A DNA stretch of 64,000 nucleotides from Micromonospora sp. NBC_00421 (GTDB taxonomy: Bacteria; Actinomycetota; Actinomycetes; Mycobacteriales; Micromonosporaceae), in assembly GCF_036017915.1 (NCBI RefSeq), contig NZ_CP107929.1, forward strand, positions 5,522,001 through 5,586,000, written 5' to 3'. Shown piece after piece: positions 1 through 8,214 of the stretch. Every line of letters starts with the position of its first letter. Position 1 is the first letter of the stretch. Under the pieces are notes generated by a model. That model was not told where the DNA came from. It did no database searches and saw only the letters and a list, made by a program, of their open reading frames with translations. The translations under genes and the position numbers were made by a program.

Positions 1-386
1 TCGGTCTCCTCGAGGATCGACAGCACCCGTGGGGTCCAGTTCGGCGCCGGACCGTCGTCGAAGGTGAGCGCGATCAGCCGGCGGGTGGTGTCCACACTCC
101 ACACCACGTCGACCCGGGAGGACTTCGGCGGGGTACGCCGGTCGCCGTGCACGGTGGCCGCGTACCCGCCGTAGACGGGCAGTTTGTTGCCGGCGGTGGC
201 CTCGGCGTACCCGAACTCGCCGGTCATGGCCACCCCCGCACCGGCCAGCGCGGCAGCGGTGCCGGAGAGGATCCGCCGCCGGGACACGGCCCGGTCCCGC
301 CCGGCCGCCGGGGCACGGCCCGGCTCCGCGGGGGCACGGACCGGCTCGGGGTCCGGGAGATCCGGGTCGGTGGTCGGCGTCTGCAT
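1..386 (-). CDS. polysaccharide deacetylase (NodB family), C-terminal part outside window
   Basis: This is the N-terminal part of a secreted polysaccharide deacetylase; the gene runs off the left edge. The ATG at 386 gives a Pro/Ala-rich start, a twin-arginine motif (SRRRIL) and a hydrophobic stretch, so Tat export is likely. About 30 residues of linker follow, then the first NodB-fold motif (LTFDDGP), whose aspartates bind metal in this family, followed by NWTPRVLSILEET. Family members remove N- or O-acetyl groups from cell-wall or chitin-like polymers outside the cell. The remaining NodB motifs are outside the window, so the substrate cannot be predicted. Confidence 0.85.
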   Translation of the reverse strand, partial: MQTPTTDPDLPDPEPVRAPAEPGRAPAAGRDRAVSRRRILSGTAAALAGAGVAMTGEFGYAEATAGNKLPVYGGYAATVHGDRRTPPKSSRVDVVWSVDTTRRLIALTFDDGPAPNWTPRVLSILEET

Positions 387-598
387 AGTCAGCACTGTAG
401 GAGCCGGACGCCCTCCGGACGATCCCATAAGCTCCGGCTTAAACCCGCATGTGCCGGTAGCTCCGGGGGCCGGGCCCTACCGAAAGACCCGGGCCGTCAC
501 ACGTCGGCGGCGCGGGACGACCCGTGGGTCGTCTCCGCGCCGCCGACGAGGGTACGCAGATCAGCGCCGGGTGCAGGTCAGCGCCGCCCGGGTGCAGG

Positions 599-1444
599 TC
601 AGCGCCGCGTGCTGGACTTCGCGGCGGCCCGTCCGGCCTCGATCGCCTTGCCGAGGTCGTCGGCCGGTCGGCCGGAGACGTCGGTGGCACCCTCGGCGAC
701 CGAGGGAACCTTGTCGTCCGGGTGGATCACCGGCTTGCCGGTCGACGTGTCGGCGGCCACGGCGGAACTGCCGACACCGGTGGACGGCGTCGCCGAACCG
801 GTCGGCGTGGACCCGCTCGCCGAGGGGGTCTCCACCACCAGGATGTCGACCCCGTCCCGGGCGGACTCGACGTCGGCCGTGGCCCGGACACCGGATGCGC
901 CAATTCCACCGGCGGTGTTCTCGGTGCCGGAGGCACGGGCGGCGGGGGTGGTGTCGATGCCGTGGGTCGGGTCGTACTCGGCCCATTCCTGCTGCTCGCG
1001 GCGGCGGCGCATGGCCATCGCCCCGGCCACCCCGGCCACCGTACCGGCGACCAGCAGGCCGGCCATCATGCCGCGCGACGTCCGCTTCTTCTTCCGGGCC
1101 TTCGGGCTCTTCGCCTTGATCTTCTTGCTCACCGCGGCCTGCCTGGCGGCGGCGGCCTTCTTACCTGCCACCGCCTTGCCGGCGGCCTCGGCCTGGGCGT
1201 TGCGCACCGCCAGGGCGACCGGGGCGAGCGCCGCGACAGTCGACGCGAGCCCGCTGGAAGCCCGGTCCCGCACCACGACCGCGGTCGGCGCGACGGCCCC
1301 CCGGGCCGCCTGGACCCGTGGGCCGACAGTGGCGCCGGCACCCTTCGCCGCGTGCGTGGCAGCCTGCTTCAGGTGACCGATGCCCTGGTGCAGCTCCACC
1401 TTTGCCAGCTGCCCCTGGGTCTTGCGCCGCCCGATTCCAAACAC
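599..1444 (-). CDS. DUF5324-like Ala/Lys-rich membrane-associated protein
   Basis: 281-aa protein read from a GTG at 1444. That start is chosen because a strong Shine-Dalgarno (AGGAGGTGGG) lies just upstream; the open frame continues further 5' but only as the shadow of the cyclophilin and rhomboid genes. The N-terminal ~110 residues are amphipathic and Ala-rich, a Lys/Arg-rich stretch (KKIKAKSPKARKKK) precedes one glycine-rich transmembrane segment (MMAGLLVAGTVAGVAGA), and a low-complexity Ser/Thr/Ala tail follows. It is divergent from the cyclophilin gene, a gene order like that around DUF5324 genes in Streptomyces. Molecular function is unknown. Confidence 0.7.
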   Translation of the reverse strand: MFGIGRRKTQGQLAKVELHQGIGHLKQAATHAAKGAGATVGPRVQAARGAVAPTAVVVRDRASSGLASTVAALAPVALAVRNAQAEAAGKAVAGKKAAAARQAAVSKKIKAKSPKARKKKRTSRGMMAGLLVAGTVAGVAGAMAMRRRREQQEWAEYDPTHGIDTTPAARASGTENTAGGIGASGVRATADVESARDGVDILVVETPSASGSTPTGSATPSTGVGSSAVAADTSTGKPVIHPDDKVPSVAEGATDVSGRPADDLGKAIEAGRAAAKSSTRR

Positions 1445-1561
1445 GGTCCCACCTCCTGGGAGTTGTTCCTTCGTCATCCTCCACCTTCGGATGCCTCCGC
1501 AATGCCAGATCGGGCACATGGGAGGATCCGCATGGAACTGACCAACGAGTGAGGAGTACCC

Positions 1562-2092
1562 GTGGCCGAGGCTATCTACGCCACCTTGCACACCAACGCT
1601 GGCCCGATCCGGCTGGAACTCTTCGGCAATCACGCTCCGAAGACGGTTCGTAACTTCGTCGACCTGGCCGAGGGCAACAAGGAGTACACCGACCCCCGCA
1701 CCGGGCAGCCGGGCAACGGGCCGTACTACGACGGCACCATCTCGCACCGGGTGATCAGCGGCTTCATGGTCCAGATGGGCGACCCGACCGGCACCGGCCG
1801 GGGTGGTCCCGGTTACACGTTCGCCGACGAGTTCCACCCCGAGCTGCGCTTCGACCGGCCGTACCTGCTGGCGATGGCGAACGCCGGGCCGGGCACCAAC
1901 GGTTCGCAGTTCTTCATCACCGTCGGGGCGACCCCGCACCTGAACAACCGGCACACCATCTTCGGCCAGGTGGCCGACGAGCAGTCGGCGAAGGTGGTCG
2001 ACTCGATCGCGAACACCCCGACCGGCCCGAGCGACCGACCGCTGCAGGACGTGGTGATCGAGCGGGTCGAGATCGAGCGCACCGGAGCCTGA
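1562..2092 (+). CDS. peptidyl-prolyl cis-trans isomerase (cyclophilin)
   Basis: 176-aa cytoplasmic cyclophilin that isomerises X-Pro peptide bonds. It covers a whole single-domain cyclophilin with no signal peptide. The active-site region is visible as SHRVISGFMVQMGDPTGTG (Arg and Phe of the catalytic pocket), followed by ANAGPGTNGSQFFIT and LNNRHTIFGQV, all family hallmarks. The GTG start at 1562 follows GAGGAG about 8 nt upstream. It lies 27 bp ahead of the rhomboid gene in the same direction, so the two are probably co-transcribed. Confidence 0.95.
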   Translation: MAEAIYATLHTNAGPIRLELFGNHAPKTVRNFVDLAEGNKEYTDPRTGQPGNGPYYDGTISHRVISGFMVQMGDPTGTGRGGPGYTFADEFHPELRFDRPYLLAMANAGPGTNGSQFFITVGATPHLNNRHTIFGQVADEQSAKVVDSIANTPTGPSDRPLQDVVIERVEIERTGA

Positions 2093-2119
2093 TCGCGCCC
2101 GCGAGGTACCTTTGCACGC

Positions 2120-3067
2120 ATGACTGAACGCTCCGGGCCGGCCGGCGACGCCACCGGCGGGTCGGTGCCGACCACCCCGGTCTGCTACCGCCACCCCGAC
2201 CGGGAGACGTACCTCAGGTGCTCCCGATGCGACCGGCCGATCTGTCCGGAGTGCATGCGGGACGCCCCCGTCGGCCACCAGTGCCCGGAGTGCGTGAACG
2301 AGGGACGCCGCAGCGTACGGCCGGCGCGTACCGCCTTCGGTGGTGGTGCCGCCGGCCGTCGCGGCGTGGTCACCCGCACCCTGATCGCGCTGAACGTGCT
2401 GGTGATGATCGTCTCGGTGCTCAGCGACCGGGGCGGCGACTCGATGATCGGCGGGTCCGGCTTCGGCGGCCTGCTCGGTGGCGGCACCCCGCTGACCCAG
2501 TGGGGCTCGGTGCTCAGCTACGCGTCGTACGTGCCGTTCGGCGAGGCGCACGGGGTCGCCTCCGGCGAGTGGTACCGACTCGTCACCGCGATGTTCCTGC
2601 ACTACGGCCTGGTGCACCTGCTGCTCAACATGTGGGCGCTCTGGGTGCTGGGGCGGGAGTTGGAGGCCCTGCTCGGGCCGCTGCGCTTCCTCACCCTCTA
2701 TCTGGTGGCCGGGCTCGGCGGCAACGTCGCTGCATACCTGTTCAGCAGCCCCAACACCGCATCGGCCGGTGCCTCCACGGCGATCTTCGGGCTGTTCGCG
2801 GCGATCTTCGTGCTGATGCGCCGGCTGGGCCGGGACACCTCGGCGATCCTGCCGATCCTGGTGATCAACCTGATCTTCACCTTCACCGTCCCGGGCATCT
2901 CCATCCCGGGCCACGTCGGCGGGCTGGTCGTCGGGGCGCTGATGGCGCTCGTGCTGGCGTACGCCCCCCGGATGCGGCGCTCGGTCTTCCAGGCGGCCGG
3001 CACGGCGGTCATCCTGGTGGCGCTGCTCGGCCTGGTGATCGTCCGCACCGTCATGCTGCTCGGCTGA
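2120..3067 (+). CDS. rhomboid-family intramembrane serine protease with N-terminal zinc finger
   Basis: 315 aa. Residues ~22-61 contain paired Cys/His ligands (CYRHPDRETYLRCSRC...CPEC..H.CPEC), a B-box-like zinc finger common in actinobacterial rhomboids. Six or so transmembrane helices follow. The catalytic serine sits in the GASTAIFG motif and the histidine in HVGGLVVG, the rhomboid Ser-His dyad. Rhomboids cleave transmembrane substrates within the bilayer. The upstream cyclophilin and the neighbouring PH-domain gene are a recurrent actinobacterial gene order. No substrate can be inferred. Confidence 0.93.
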   Translation: MTERSGPAGDATGGSVPTTPVCYRHPDRETYLRCSRCDRPICPECMRDAPVGHQCPECVNEGRRSVRPARTAFGGGAAGRRGVVTRTLIALNVLVMIVSVLSDRGGDSMIGGSGFGGLLGGGTPLTQWGSVLSYASYVPFGEAHGVASGEWYRLVTAMFLHYGLVHLLLNMWALWVLGRELEALLGPLRFLTLYLVAGLGGNVAAYLFSSPNTASAGASTAIFGLFAAIFVLMRRLGRDTSAILPILVINLIFTFTVPGISIPGHVGGLVVGALMALVLAYAPRMRRSVFQAAGTAVILVALLGLVIVRTVMLLG

Positions 3068-3119
3068 TCCACGGATCACGGCCGGGGCGGCCCGCCGCGC
3101 CACCCGGCTGAGCCACGGA

Positions 3120-3548
3120 TCACGGACGGGCGGCCCGGACCTCCTCGGCCACCTCGGTCGGCGACGCGCCCAGGTCGGCCCGGCCGAGCAGGTGCAGGGT
3201 CTCGCCGGCGTCGATCTCCAGCGTCTCTCCGGTCAGCCCGAACCGGGTCCGCCGGTCCACGGTGACCGCCTCCACCGCGTCCCACGGCAGGTGACGCCGC
3301 CCGGCGTACCCCCGGACGACGGTGATGCCGCTGGCGTCGACCGCGAGGCGGACCGGGGCGACCAGGTCGCGTACCGCCCAGCCGGCCAGGCCCACGGCGG
3401 CGGCGACGGCCAGCGCCAGTTGGACCGGGTCGCCGGCGGCGAGCAGCAGCCCGAGGGCGACCAGACCGAGCGCACCGGCCAGCTTCACCGCCGGGAGGGC
3501 CGGAGGGACCCGCCACTGGCGGGCCGGAGACGATGGTGGATGCACCAC
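3120..3548 (-). CDS. PH-domain membrane protein (bacterial PH, 'low molecular weight antigen 6' type)
   Basis: 142-aa protein convergent with the rhomboid gene. Two hydrophobic helices (about residues 22-62) are followed by a compact beta-rich domain (RLAVDASGITVVRGYAGRRHLPWDAVEAV) typical of the small actinobacterial bPH family. The GTG at 3548 is used; a second GTG follows immediately, so the start is uncertain by one codon. Its role is unknown; PH-like modules of this kind are thought to act at the membrane. Confidence 0.75.
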   Translation of the reverse strand: MVHPPSSPARQWRVPPALPAVKLAGALGLVALGLLLAAGDPVQLALAVAAAVGLAGWAVRDLVAPVRLAVDASGITVVRGYAGRRHLPWDAVEAVTVDRRTRFGLTGETLEIDAGETLHLLGRADLGASPTEVAEEVRAARP

Positions 3549-3681
3549 CCCAGCATGCCAGCCGGAACCGTCCGGCCCCGGTGACCGGACGACCCACCGA
3601 TCGACGGCACGGTCGAGGGCATGGGGGTGCGGGACGATCCGCCGGTAGTATCGACACAGCCGAGGTTACCGGGGAGTAGTC

Positions 3682-4854
3682 ATGAGTGACGCAGTCATCG
3701 TCGGTGCGGTACGCACCCCGGTCGGGCGACGCAAGGGCGGCCTGGCCGAGGTCCACCCGGTCGACCTCTCGGCGCACGTGCTGCGCGCCCTCGCCAACCG
3801 GACCGGCATCGACCCCGGCCAGGTCGACGACGTGATCTGGGGCTGCGTGTCCCAGGTCGGCGAGCAGTCCTGGAACATCGCCCGCAACGGCGTGCTCGCC
3901 GCCGGCTGGCCCGAGTCGGTGCCCGGCACCACCCTCGACAGGCAGTGCGGCTCCAGCCAGCAGGCCCTGCACTTCGCCGCCGCGACGGTCCTCTCCGGTC
4001 AGGCCGACCTGGTGGTGGCAGGTGGCGTCGAGTCGATGACCCGGGTGCCGATGGGGGCCAGCGTCGGCGACGGCATGCCGTTCAGCACCCAGCTCCGCGC
4101 ACGTTACCGGGGCGTCGAAGGATTCGCCGACGACCAACCGCTCCCGTTCAACCAGGGGGTCGGCGCCGAGCTGATCGCCGCCCGCTGGCGCTTCTCCCGT
4201 GCCCAGCTCGACGAGTTCGCGCTGGCCAGTCACGAGAAGGCCGCCGCCGCGCAGGACGCTGGGGCGTTCGACCCCGAGCTGGCCCCGGTACCACTGCCCG
4301 ACGGCGGCACGTTCACCACCGATGAGGGCATCCGCCGGGACACCTCCCTCTCGGTGCTCGGTGGGCTGAAGACCCCGTTCCGCGCCGACGGCGTGGTCAC
4401 CGCCGGGTCCGCGTCGCAGATCTCCGACGGGGCCGCCGCGCTCGCCGTCACCACCGCCGAGTGGGCCGGCCGGCACGGCCTGCGCCCGTTGGCCCGGGTA
4501 CACACCGCCGTGGTCGCCGCCGACGATCCGGTCACCATGCTCACCGCCCCCATCCCGGCCACCGCGAAGGCGCTGCGCCGCGCCGGCCTGGGCATCGAGG
4601 AGATCGGCGTGTACGAGGTGAACGAGGCGTTCGCCCCGGTGCCGCTGGCCTGGCTGGCCGAGACCGAGGCCGACCCGGAGCGGCTGAACCCGCGCGGCGG
4701 CGCTATCGCGCTGGGCCACCCGCTCGGCGCGTCCGGTGCCCGGATCATGACGACGATGCTCCAGCACATGCGGGACAACGACATCCGGTACGGCCTGCAG
4801 ACCATGTGCGAGGGCGGCGGCATGGCCAACGCCACCATCCTCGAACTTCTCTAG
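3682..4854 (+). CDS. acetyl-CoA C-acyltransferase (thiolase)
   Basis: 390-aa thiolase of full family length, cleaving 3-ketoacyl-CoA or condensing acyl-CoAs. The nucleophilic cysteine is C89 (DRQCGSSQQ), the histidine is H346 (IALGHPLGASGAR), and the second cysteine is C376 (MCEGGGMANA). NEAFAPVPLAWLAE resembles degradative thiolases of the FadA5/steroid type as much as general FadA, so the substrate is left open. ATG start at 3682 preceded by GGGGAG. It stands alone, followed by a 710-bp repeat-bearing intergenic region. Confidence 0.92.
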   Translation: MSDAVIVGAVRTPVGRRKGGLAEVHPVDLSAHVLRALANRTGIDPGQVDDVIWGCVSQVGEQSWNIARNGVLAAGWPESVPGTTLDRQCGSSQQALHFAAATVLSGQADLVVAGGVESMTRVPMGASVGDGMPFSTQLRARYRGVEGFADDQPLPFNQGVGAELIAARWRFSRAQLDEFALASHEKAAAAQDAGAFDPELAPVPLPDGGTFTTDEGIRRDTSLSVLGGLKTPFRADGVVTAGSASQISDGAAALAVTTAEWAGRHGLRPLARVHTAVVAADDPVTMLTAPIPATAKALRRAGLGIEEIGVYEVNEAFAPVPLAWLAETEADPERLNPRGGAIALGHPLGASGARIMTTMLQHMRDNDIRYGLQTMCEGGGMANATILELL

Positions 4855-5058
4855 CCCTCCACCCAGCCCGGCCCTAGCCCAACCCACCTGGGGCGATCAA
4901 GGACCCGGAACAGTGGGTGACTGCGGACGAGCCGCCGACCGCCGCCCAGGAGTCGCCGGCGCGCTCCACCCGGCCGCCCGAGCGGTAACCCCACCCGCCC
5001 GCACCGCCCGCGCCACCCTGCCCAATCACCCCGCCCAACCACCCGCCTGATCACCCCG

Positions 5059-5152
5059 CCCGGTCACCTCGCTCAGCCCCCACCCCGCCCGATCACCTCA
5101 CCCGGTCACCTCGCTCAGCCCCCACCCCGCCCGATCACCTCACCCGGTCACC
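5059..5152. repeat. 42-bp tandem repeat, 2.2 copies
   Basis: Two identical 42-bp units (5059-5100 and 5101-5142) beginning CCCGGTCACCTCGCTCAG are followed by a 10-bp partial third copy. Non-coding; exact identity suggests recent slippage or unequal exchange. Confidence 0.9.
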
Positions 5153-5374
5153 GCAGAGCTGGCCCGCCCAGCCCCGCGATGGGCCGCACAGCCCGATCGC
5201 CGCGGGACTGACCCAGAGAGCAAGATCATCACAGTTGGGGCAATGTAGCGGCATTCAGATAGCTTGATACCACTACACCGCACCCACCGTGCATCGACCT
5301 CGGTGCCGGCACCGCCAATCCGATCGAGGCCCCCACCCCCACCCCACCCCCACCCCCACCCCGTTCCACCCCCC

Positions 5375-5460
5375 GTCCTCGTCGATCATGAAGTTGTGGT
5401 GCCTCCAATAAGCCTTGAAGTATGGAATTCGCCCACCACGACTCCATGATCGACGAGGAC
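5375..5460. repeat. imperfect 27-bp inverted repeat (REP/MITE-like hairpin)
   Basis: Arm 5375-5401 (GTCCTCGTCGATCATG plus 11 nt) pairs with 5434-5460 at 25 of 27 positions across a 32-nt loop that is much more AT-rich than its surroundings. A C-tract precedes the left arm and a G-tract follows the right arm, which extends the potential stem. It could be a dispersed repetitive element or a cruciform/terminator structure. Confidence 0.7.
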
Positions 5461-5564
5461 GGGTGGGGGTGGGGCGCGGGGGGAACGCGGGCGGGCGCGG
5501 GGGGCGGGCGCGGGGGGCGGAAATGGCGGGTGTGGGAGGGGGTGGGTGGCTTACCCTGCGCTGC

Positions 5565-6749
5565 GTGACGATTACCTCCGTGGCCGCCAGCTGGACCGAC
5601 CCGCAGTGGCGGTCCGACGCGCTCGACTGGGTGAGCGGGCAGCTCGACAGGCACGGCCGCCGGGTCACCGGCCCGGTCGAGCCCCGGATCCGCCCCTGGT
5701 CGCTGGTGTGGCGGGTGCCCACCGACACCGGGCCGTACTGGTTCAAGGCGAACAACCCCGGTACGGCGTACGAGGCGGCGCTCCTGGTCGAGCTGGCCCG
5801 GCGTGCTCCCGGTCGGGTGCTCGAGCCGGTGGCCGTGGACTCCGGCCGGGGCTGGTCGCTGCTGCCCGATGGTGGCCCGTCCCTGCGTGACCTGGCCGAA
5901 CCCGATTCCGGTCGCTGGGCCGACGTGCTCGCGACGTACGCCGCACTCCAGCGGGCGGTGGCCCCGACGGCGGACGAGCTCGTCGCGCTCGGCGTACCAG
6001 ACCAGCGACCGGCGGTCATGCCGGGCCTCCTCGCCGACCTGCTCGACGACCGGGCCGCCCTGCTTCTCGCCCCGGAGAACAGGCCGCACGCCGCGGACGA
6101 ACCGCACGCCGAGGGCGGGCAACACCCCGAGGGCGGGCAACACCCCGAGGGCGGGCAACACCCCGAGGGCGGGCAACACCCCGAGGGCGGGCAACACCCC
6201 GAGGGCGGGCAACACCCCGAGGGCGGGCAGCACACCGAGGGCGGGCAGCACACCGAGGGTGACGGCGGCGACGAGCGGATGGACGTGGCTACCCACGACC
6301 GGTTACGGGCCTACCTGCCGCGCTTCGCCGAGGACTGCCGGCGACTCGCCGACAGTGGCATCCCGGCCACCGTGCAGCACGACGACCTGCACGACGGGAA
6401 CGTGTTCGCCACCGGCGACGGATACCGCTTCTTCGACTGGGGGGACGCCTCCGTCGCCCACCCGTTCGGCACCCTGCTGGTGACCCTGCGCTCGGTGGCC
6501 CACACGTACTCGTTGGCCGAGGGTGATCCGGTGCTGCTCCGGCTGCGCGACGCCTATCTGGAGCCGTGGACCGACCGGCACGACCGGGCCGCCCTGCGGG
6601 AGATCGCCGGCCTGGCCGTGCGGGTGGCCACGGTGGGCCGGGCGCTGTCCTGGCGGCGGGCCCTGGACACCACCGACCCGAGCCGCACCGGCTACGCCAG
6701 CGCCGTGCCCGGCTGGCTCGGTGAGCTGTTCGCGCCCATGCCCGTCTGA
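5565..6749 (+). CDS. aminoglycoside-phosphotransferase-fold kinase with internal minisatellite
   Basis: 394-aa protein of the APH/choline-kinase fold. The GTG at 5565 (MTITSVAASW) is chosen because the upstream in-frame extension is low-complexity G/C tract. The catalytic loop is HDDLHDGN (about residues 273-280), supplying Asp and Asn, and the metal-binding DFG equivalent is FFDWGDAS. Between the N- and C-lobe halves lies an insert of eight EGGQHP/T hexapeptides encoded by an 18-bp tandem array, absent from ordinary family members. Phosphate acceptor unknown; many chromosomal actinobacterial members are not antibiotic-resistance enzymes. Confidence 0.8.
   Translation: MTITSVAASWTDPQWRSDALDWVSGQLDRHGRRVTGPVEPRIRPWSLVWRVPTDTGPYWFKANNPGTAYEAALLVELARRAPGRVLEPVAVDSGRGWSLLPDGGPSLRDLAEPDSGRWADVLATYAALQRAVAPTADELVALGVPDQRPAVMPGLLADLLDDRAALLLAPENRPHAADEPHAEGGQHPEGGQHPEGGQHPEGGQHPEGGQHPEGGQHPEGGQHTEGGQHTEGDGGDERMDVATHDRLRAYLPRFAEDCRRLADSGIPATVQHDDLHDGNVFATGDGYRFFDWGDASVAHPFGTLLVTLRSVAHTYSLAEGDPVLLRLRDAYLEPWTDRHDRAALREIAGLAVRVATVGRALSWRRALDTTDPSRTGYASAVPGWLGELFAPMPV
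6111..6254 (+). repeat. 18-bp coding minisatellite, 8 units
   Basis: Six identical units GAGGGCGGGCAACACCCC (6111-6218) and two variant units ending CAGCACACC (6219-6254) encode EGGQHP x6 and EGGQHT x2. The period is a multiple of three, so copy-number change keeps the kinase gene in frame. Confidence 0.95.
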
Positions 6750-6949
6750 CCGAGCGCCGGGGCAGACACCGATCATCGCCGGGTAAGGCGGCGATCATCG
6801 GCGGTTCAGGTGTCGATCACCGGCGGGTCGGGAGGCGATCACCGCGGGGTCGGGCGGGAGGACGCACCTCCGGTGCGACCCGGGCGGGTGGAATATCCAA
6901 AAGTCGACAGTGACCCATGTCACCCCTGGTTACGGCTCGTTGGCCGAGT

Positions 6950-7450
6950 ATGGACGTCTTCTCGCGCACCTTCCTCCCGGCCGCCGCCGAGACCGGGCTG
7001 GCGGTCCAGACGGTGAGCCGACACATGCCGGTCTTCCGGCAGTGTGTCGGGTCGGGTGACGCCACCGTCCTGGTCGCCCGGTGCGCCCGCCCCGACCGGC
7101 CGGTCGGCGGGGAGTACCTTCTCCTGCTCACCCACCGCCGGTTGGTGGTCACCCAGCAGACCCGGGTGCTGCACCGGTTGCGTCTGCACCTGAACACCGA
7201 GCTGCGTGAGCTGAGCAACGTCACCTGGAGCCCCGACGCCCGGGCGCAGGCGGTGGAGCTGGCCGCCACCGCGATCGACGGGGTGCGCGAGCGGTTCGTC
7301 ATCCGTACCCAGCACCCGAAGCAGGTGTGGCAGCTCGACACGCTGCTGCACCACGCGTTCCGGACCCGGCTACGCAAGCCCGAGGAGCGGGTCGTCGCCA
7401 CCATCGGTGACGCCCCGGCCGTCGCGCCGCACCCACTGCCGGTCCGCTGA
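6950..7450 (+). CDS. conserved hypothetical protein, PH-like fold suspected
   Basis: 166 aa from ATG 6950 (MDVFSRTFLPAAAE); an in-frame ATG at 6917 is an alternative, and neither has a good ribosome-binding site. No signal peptide or membrane segment. The centre (GEYLLLLTHRRLVVTQQTRVLHRLRLHLNTELREL) alternates short beta strands and ends with a helix (QVWQLDTLLHHAF), the layout of small bacterial PH-like domains, but I cannot assign a family. It lies 68 bp upstream of a response-regulator gene in the same direction. Confidence 0.6.
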   Translation: MDVFSRTFLPAAAETGLAVQTVSRHMPVFRQCVGSGDATVLVARCARPDRPVGGEYLLLLTHRRLVVTQQTRVLHRLRLHLNTELRELSNVTWSPDARAQAVELAATAIDGVRERFVIRTQHPKQVWQLDTLLHHAFRTRLRKPEERVVATIGDAPAVAPHPLPVR

Positions 7451-7455
7451 CCGCA

Positions 7456-7473
7456 TCCTTACCTGACCCGAAC
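7456..7473 (+). promoter_or_regulatory. putative operator upstream of response regulator (copy 1 of 18-bp motif)
   Basis: TCCTTACCTGACCCGAAC occurs here, 46 bp before the response-regulator start, and again exactly at 9604-9621 before the lipoprotein gene. Two identical 18-mers flanking one two-component locus suggest a binding site for its own OmpR-type regulator. No palindrome; a direct-repeat reading CTTACC/TGACCC is possible. Confidence 0.5.
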
Positions 7474-7518
7474 ACCGTCGCACGTCCCGCCCGACCCCGG
7501 GTCGGTCATCATGGGCCG

Positions 7519-8214
7519 GTGACCGTCGACGCCGCCCCGCAGCGCGGGCTCGTCCTCGTGGTGGAGGACGAGCCGGCCATCGCCGACCTGGTCCGGCTCT
7601 ATCTCAGCCGGGACGGGTTCGGCGTACACCTGGAACGGGACGGCACGGCCGGGTTGGCCGCCGCCCGCCGGCTGCGACCGGTGGCCTGCGTACTCGACAT
7701 CACCCTGCCCGGTCTGGCCGGCACCGAGATCTGCCGCCGGCTACGCGAGGCCGGCGACTGGACCCCGGTCATCTTCCTCACCGCCCGCGACGACGAGGTC
7801 GACCGGATCGTCGGCCTGGAACTGGGCGCGGACGACTACGTCACCAAGCCGTTCAGCCCCCGGGAGCTGGTCGCCCGGGTCCGGGCGGTGCTGCGGCGCA
7901 CCGCCGGCGCACCGGACGGTGTGGACCGACCGCGCACGGTCGGCCCGGTCATCCTCGACCCGGGCCGCCGCACGGTGCTCTCGGCCGGCGTCCCCGTGCA
8001 GCTCACCTCCACCGAGTTCGACCTGCTCGCCCACCTGATGGCCCGCCCCGGCCGGGTCTTCACCCGGGAGGAGCTGCTGGCCGGCGTCTGGGGATACGCG
8101 GCACACGGCGGCACCCGTACCGTGGACGTGCACGTCGCCCAGGTCCGGGCCAAGCTCGGCCCGGCCAGCGTGATCCGCACGCACCGGGGCGTCGGATACG
8201 CCGCCGATGGCTGA
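7519..8214 (+). CDS. OmpR/PhoB-family response regulator
   Basis: 231-aa two-component response regulator. The receiver domain has acidic residues E16-D17, phospho-acceptor D60 (VACVLDITLPG) and K110 (YVTKPFS). A C-terminal winged helix (about 135-230) ends in TRTVDVHVAQVRAKL...IRTHRGVGYAA, diagnostic for the OmpR class. GTG start at 7519. It overlaps the histidine-kinase gene by 8 nt, so the two are translationally coupled. The identical 18-bp motifs at 7456 and 9604 are candidate targets. Confidence 0.95.
   Translation: MTVDAAPQRGLVLVVEDEPAIADLVRLYLSRDGFGVHLERDGTAGLAAARRLRPVACVLDITLPGLAGTEICRRLREAGDWTPVIFLTARDDEVDRIVGLELGADDYVTKPFSPRELVARVRAVLRRTAGAPDGVDRPRTVGPVILDPGRRTVLSAGVPVQLTSTEFDLLAHLMARPGRVFTREELLAGVWGYAAHGGTRTVDVHVAQVRAKLGPASVIRTHRGVGYAADG

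Larger units (their letters stand above)
4855..5564. other. 710-bp intergenic region with repeats and a long hairpin
   Basis: No convincing gene is present. The region is extremely C-rich, holds two head-to-tail 42-bp repeats (5059-5142) and an imperfect 27-bp inverted repeat (5375-5460) flanked by pyrimidine and then purine tracts. ORFs that cross it lack coding character. The downstream phosphotransferase gene must be transcribed from within or just after the hairpin. Confidence 0.7.

Noticed and set aside
1445..3103. 5' extension of the DUF5324 frame to 3103
   Set aside because: The extension is the antisense shadow of the cyclophilin and rhomboid genes; a strong ribosome-binding site marks the GTG at 1444.
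6111..6254. CRISPR-like short repeats
   Set aside because: 18-bp head-to-tail units without spacers inside a coding frame; a minisatellite. The 15-bp array at 27786 was rejected as CRISPR for the same reason. No CRISPR array was seen in the window.
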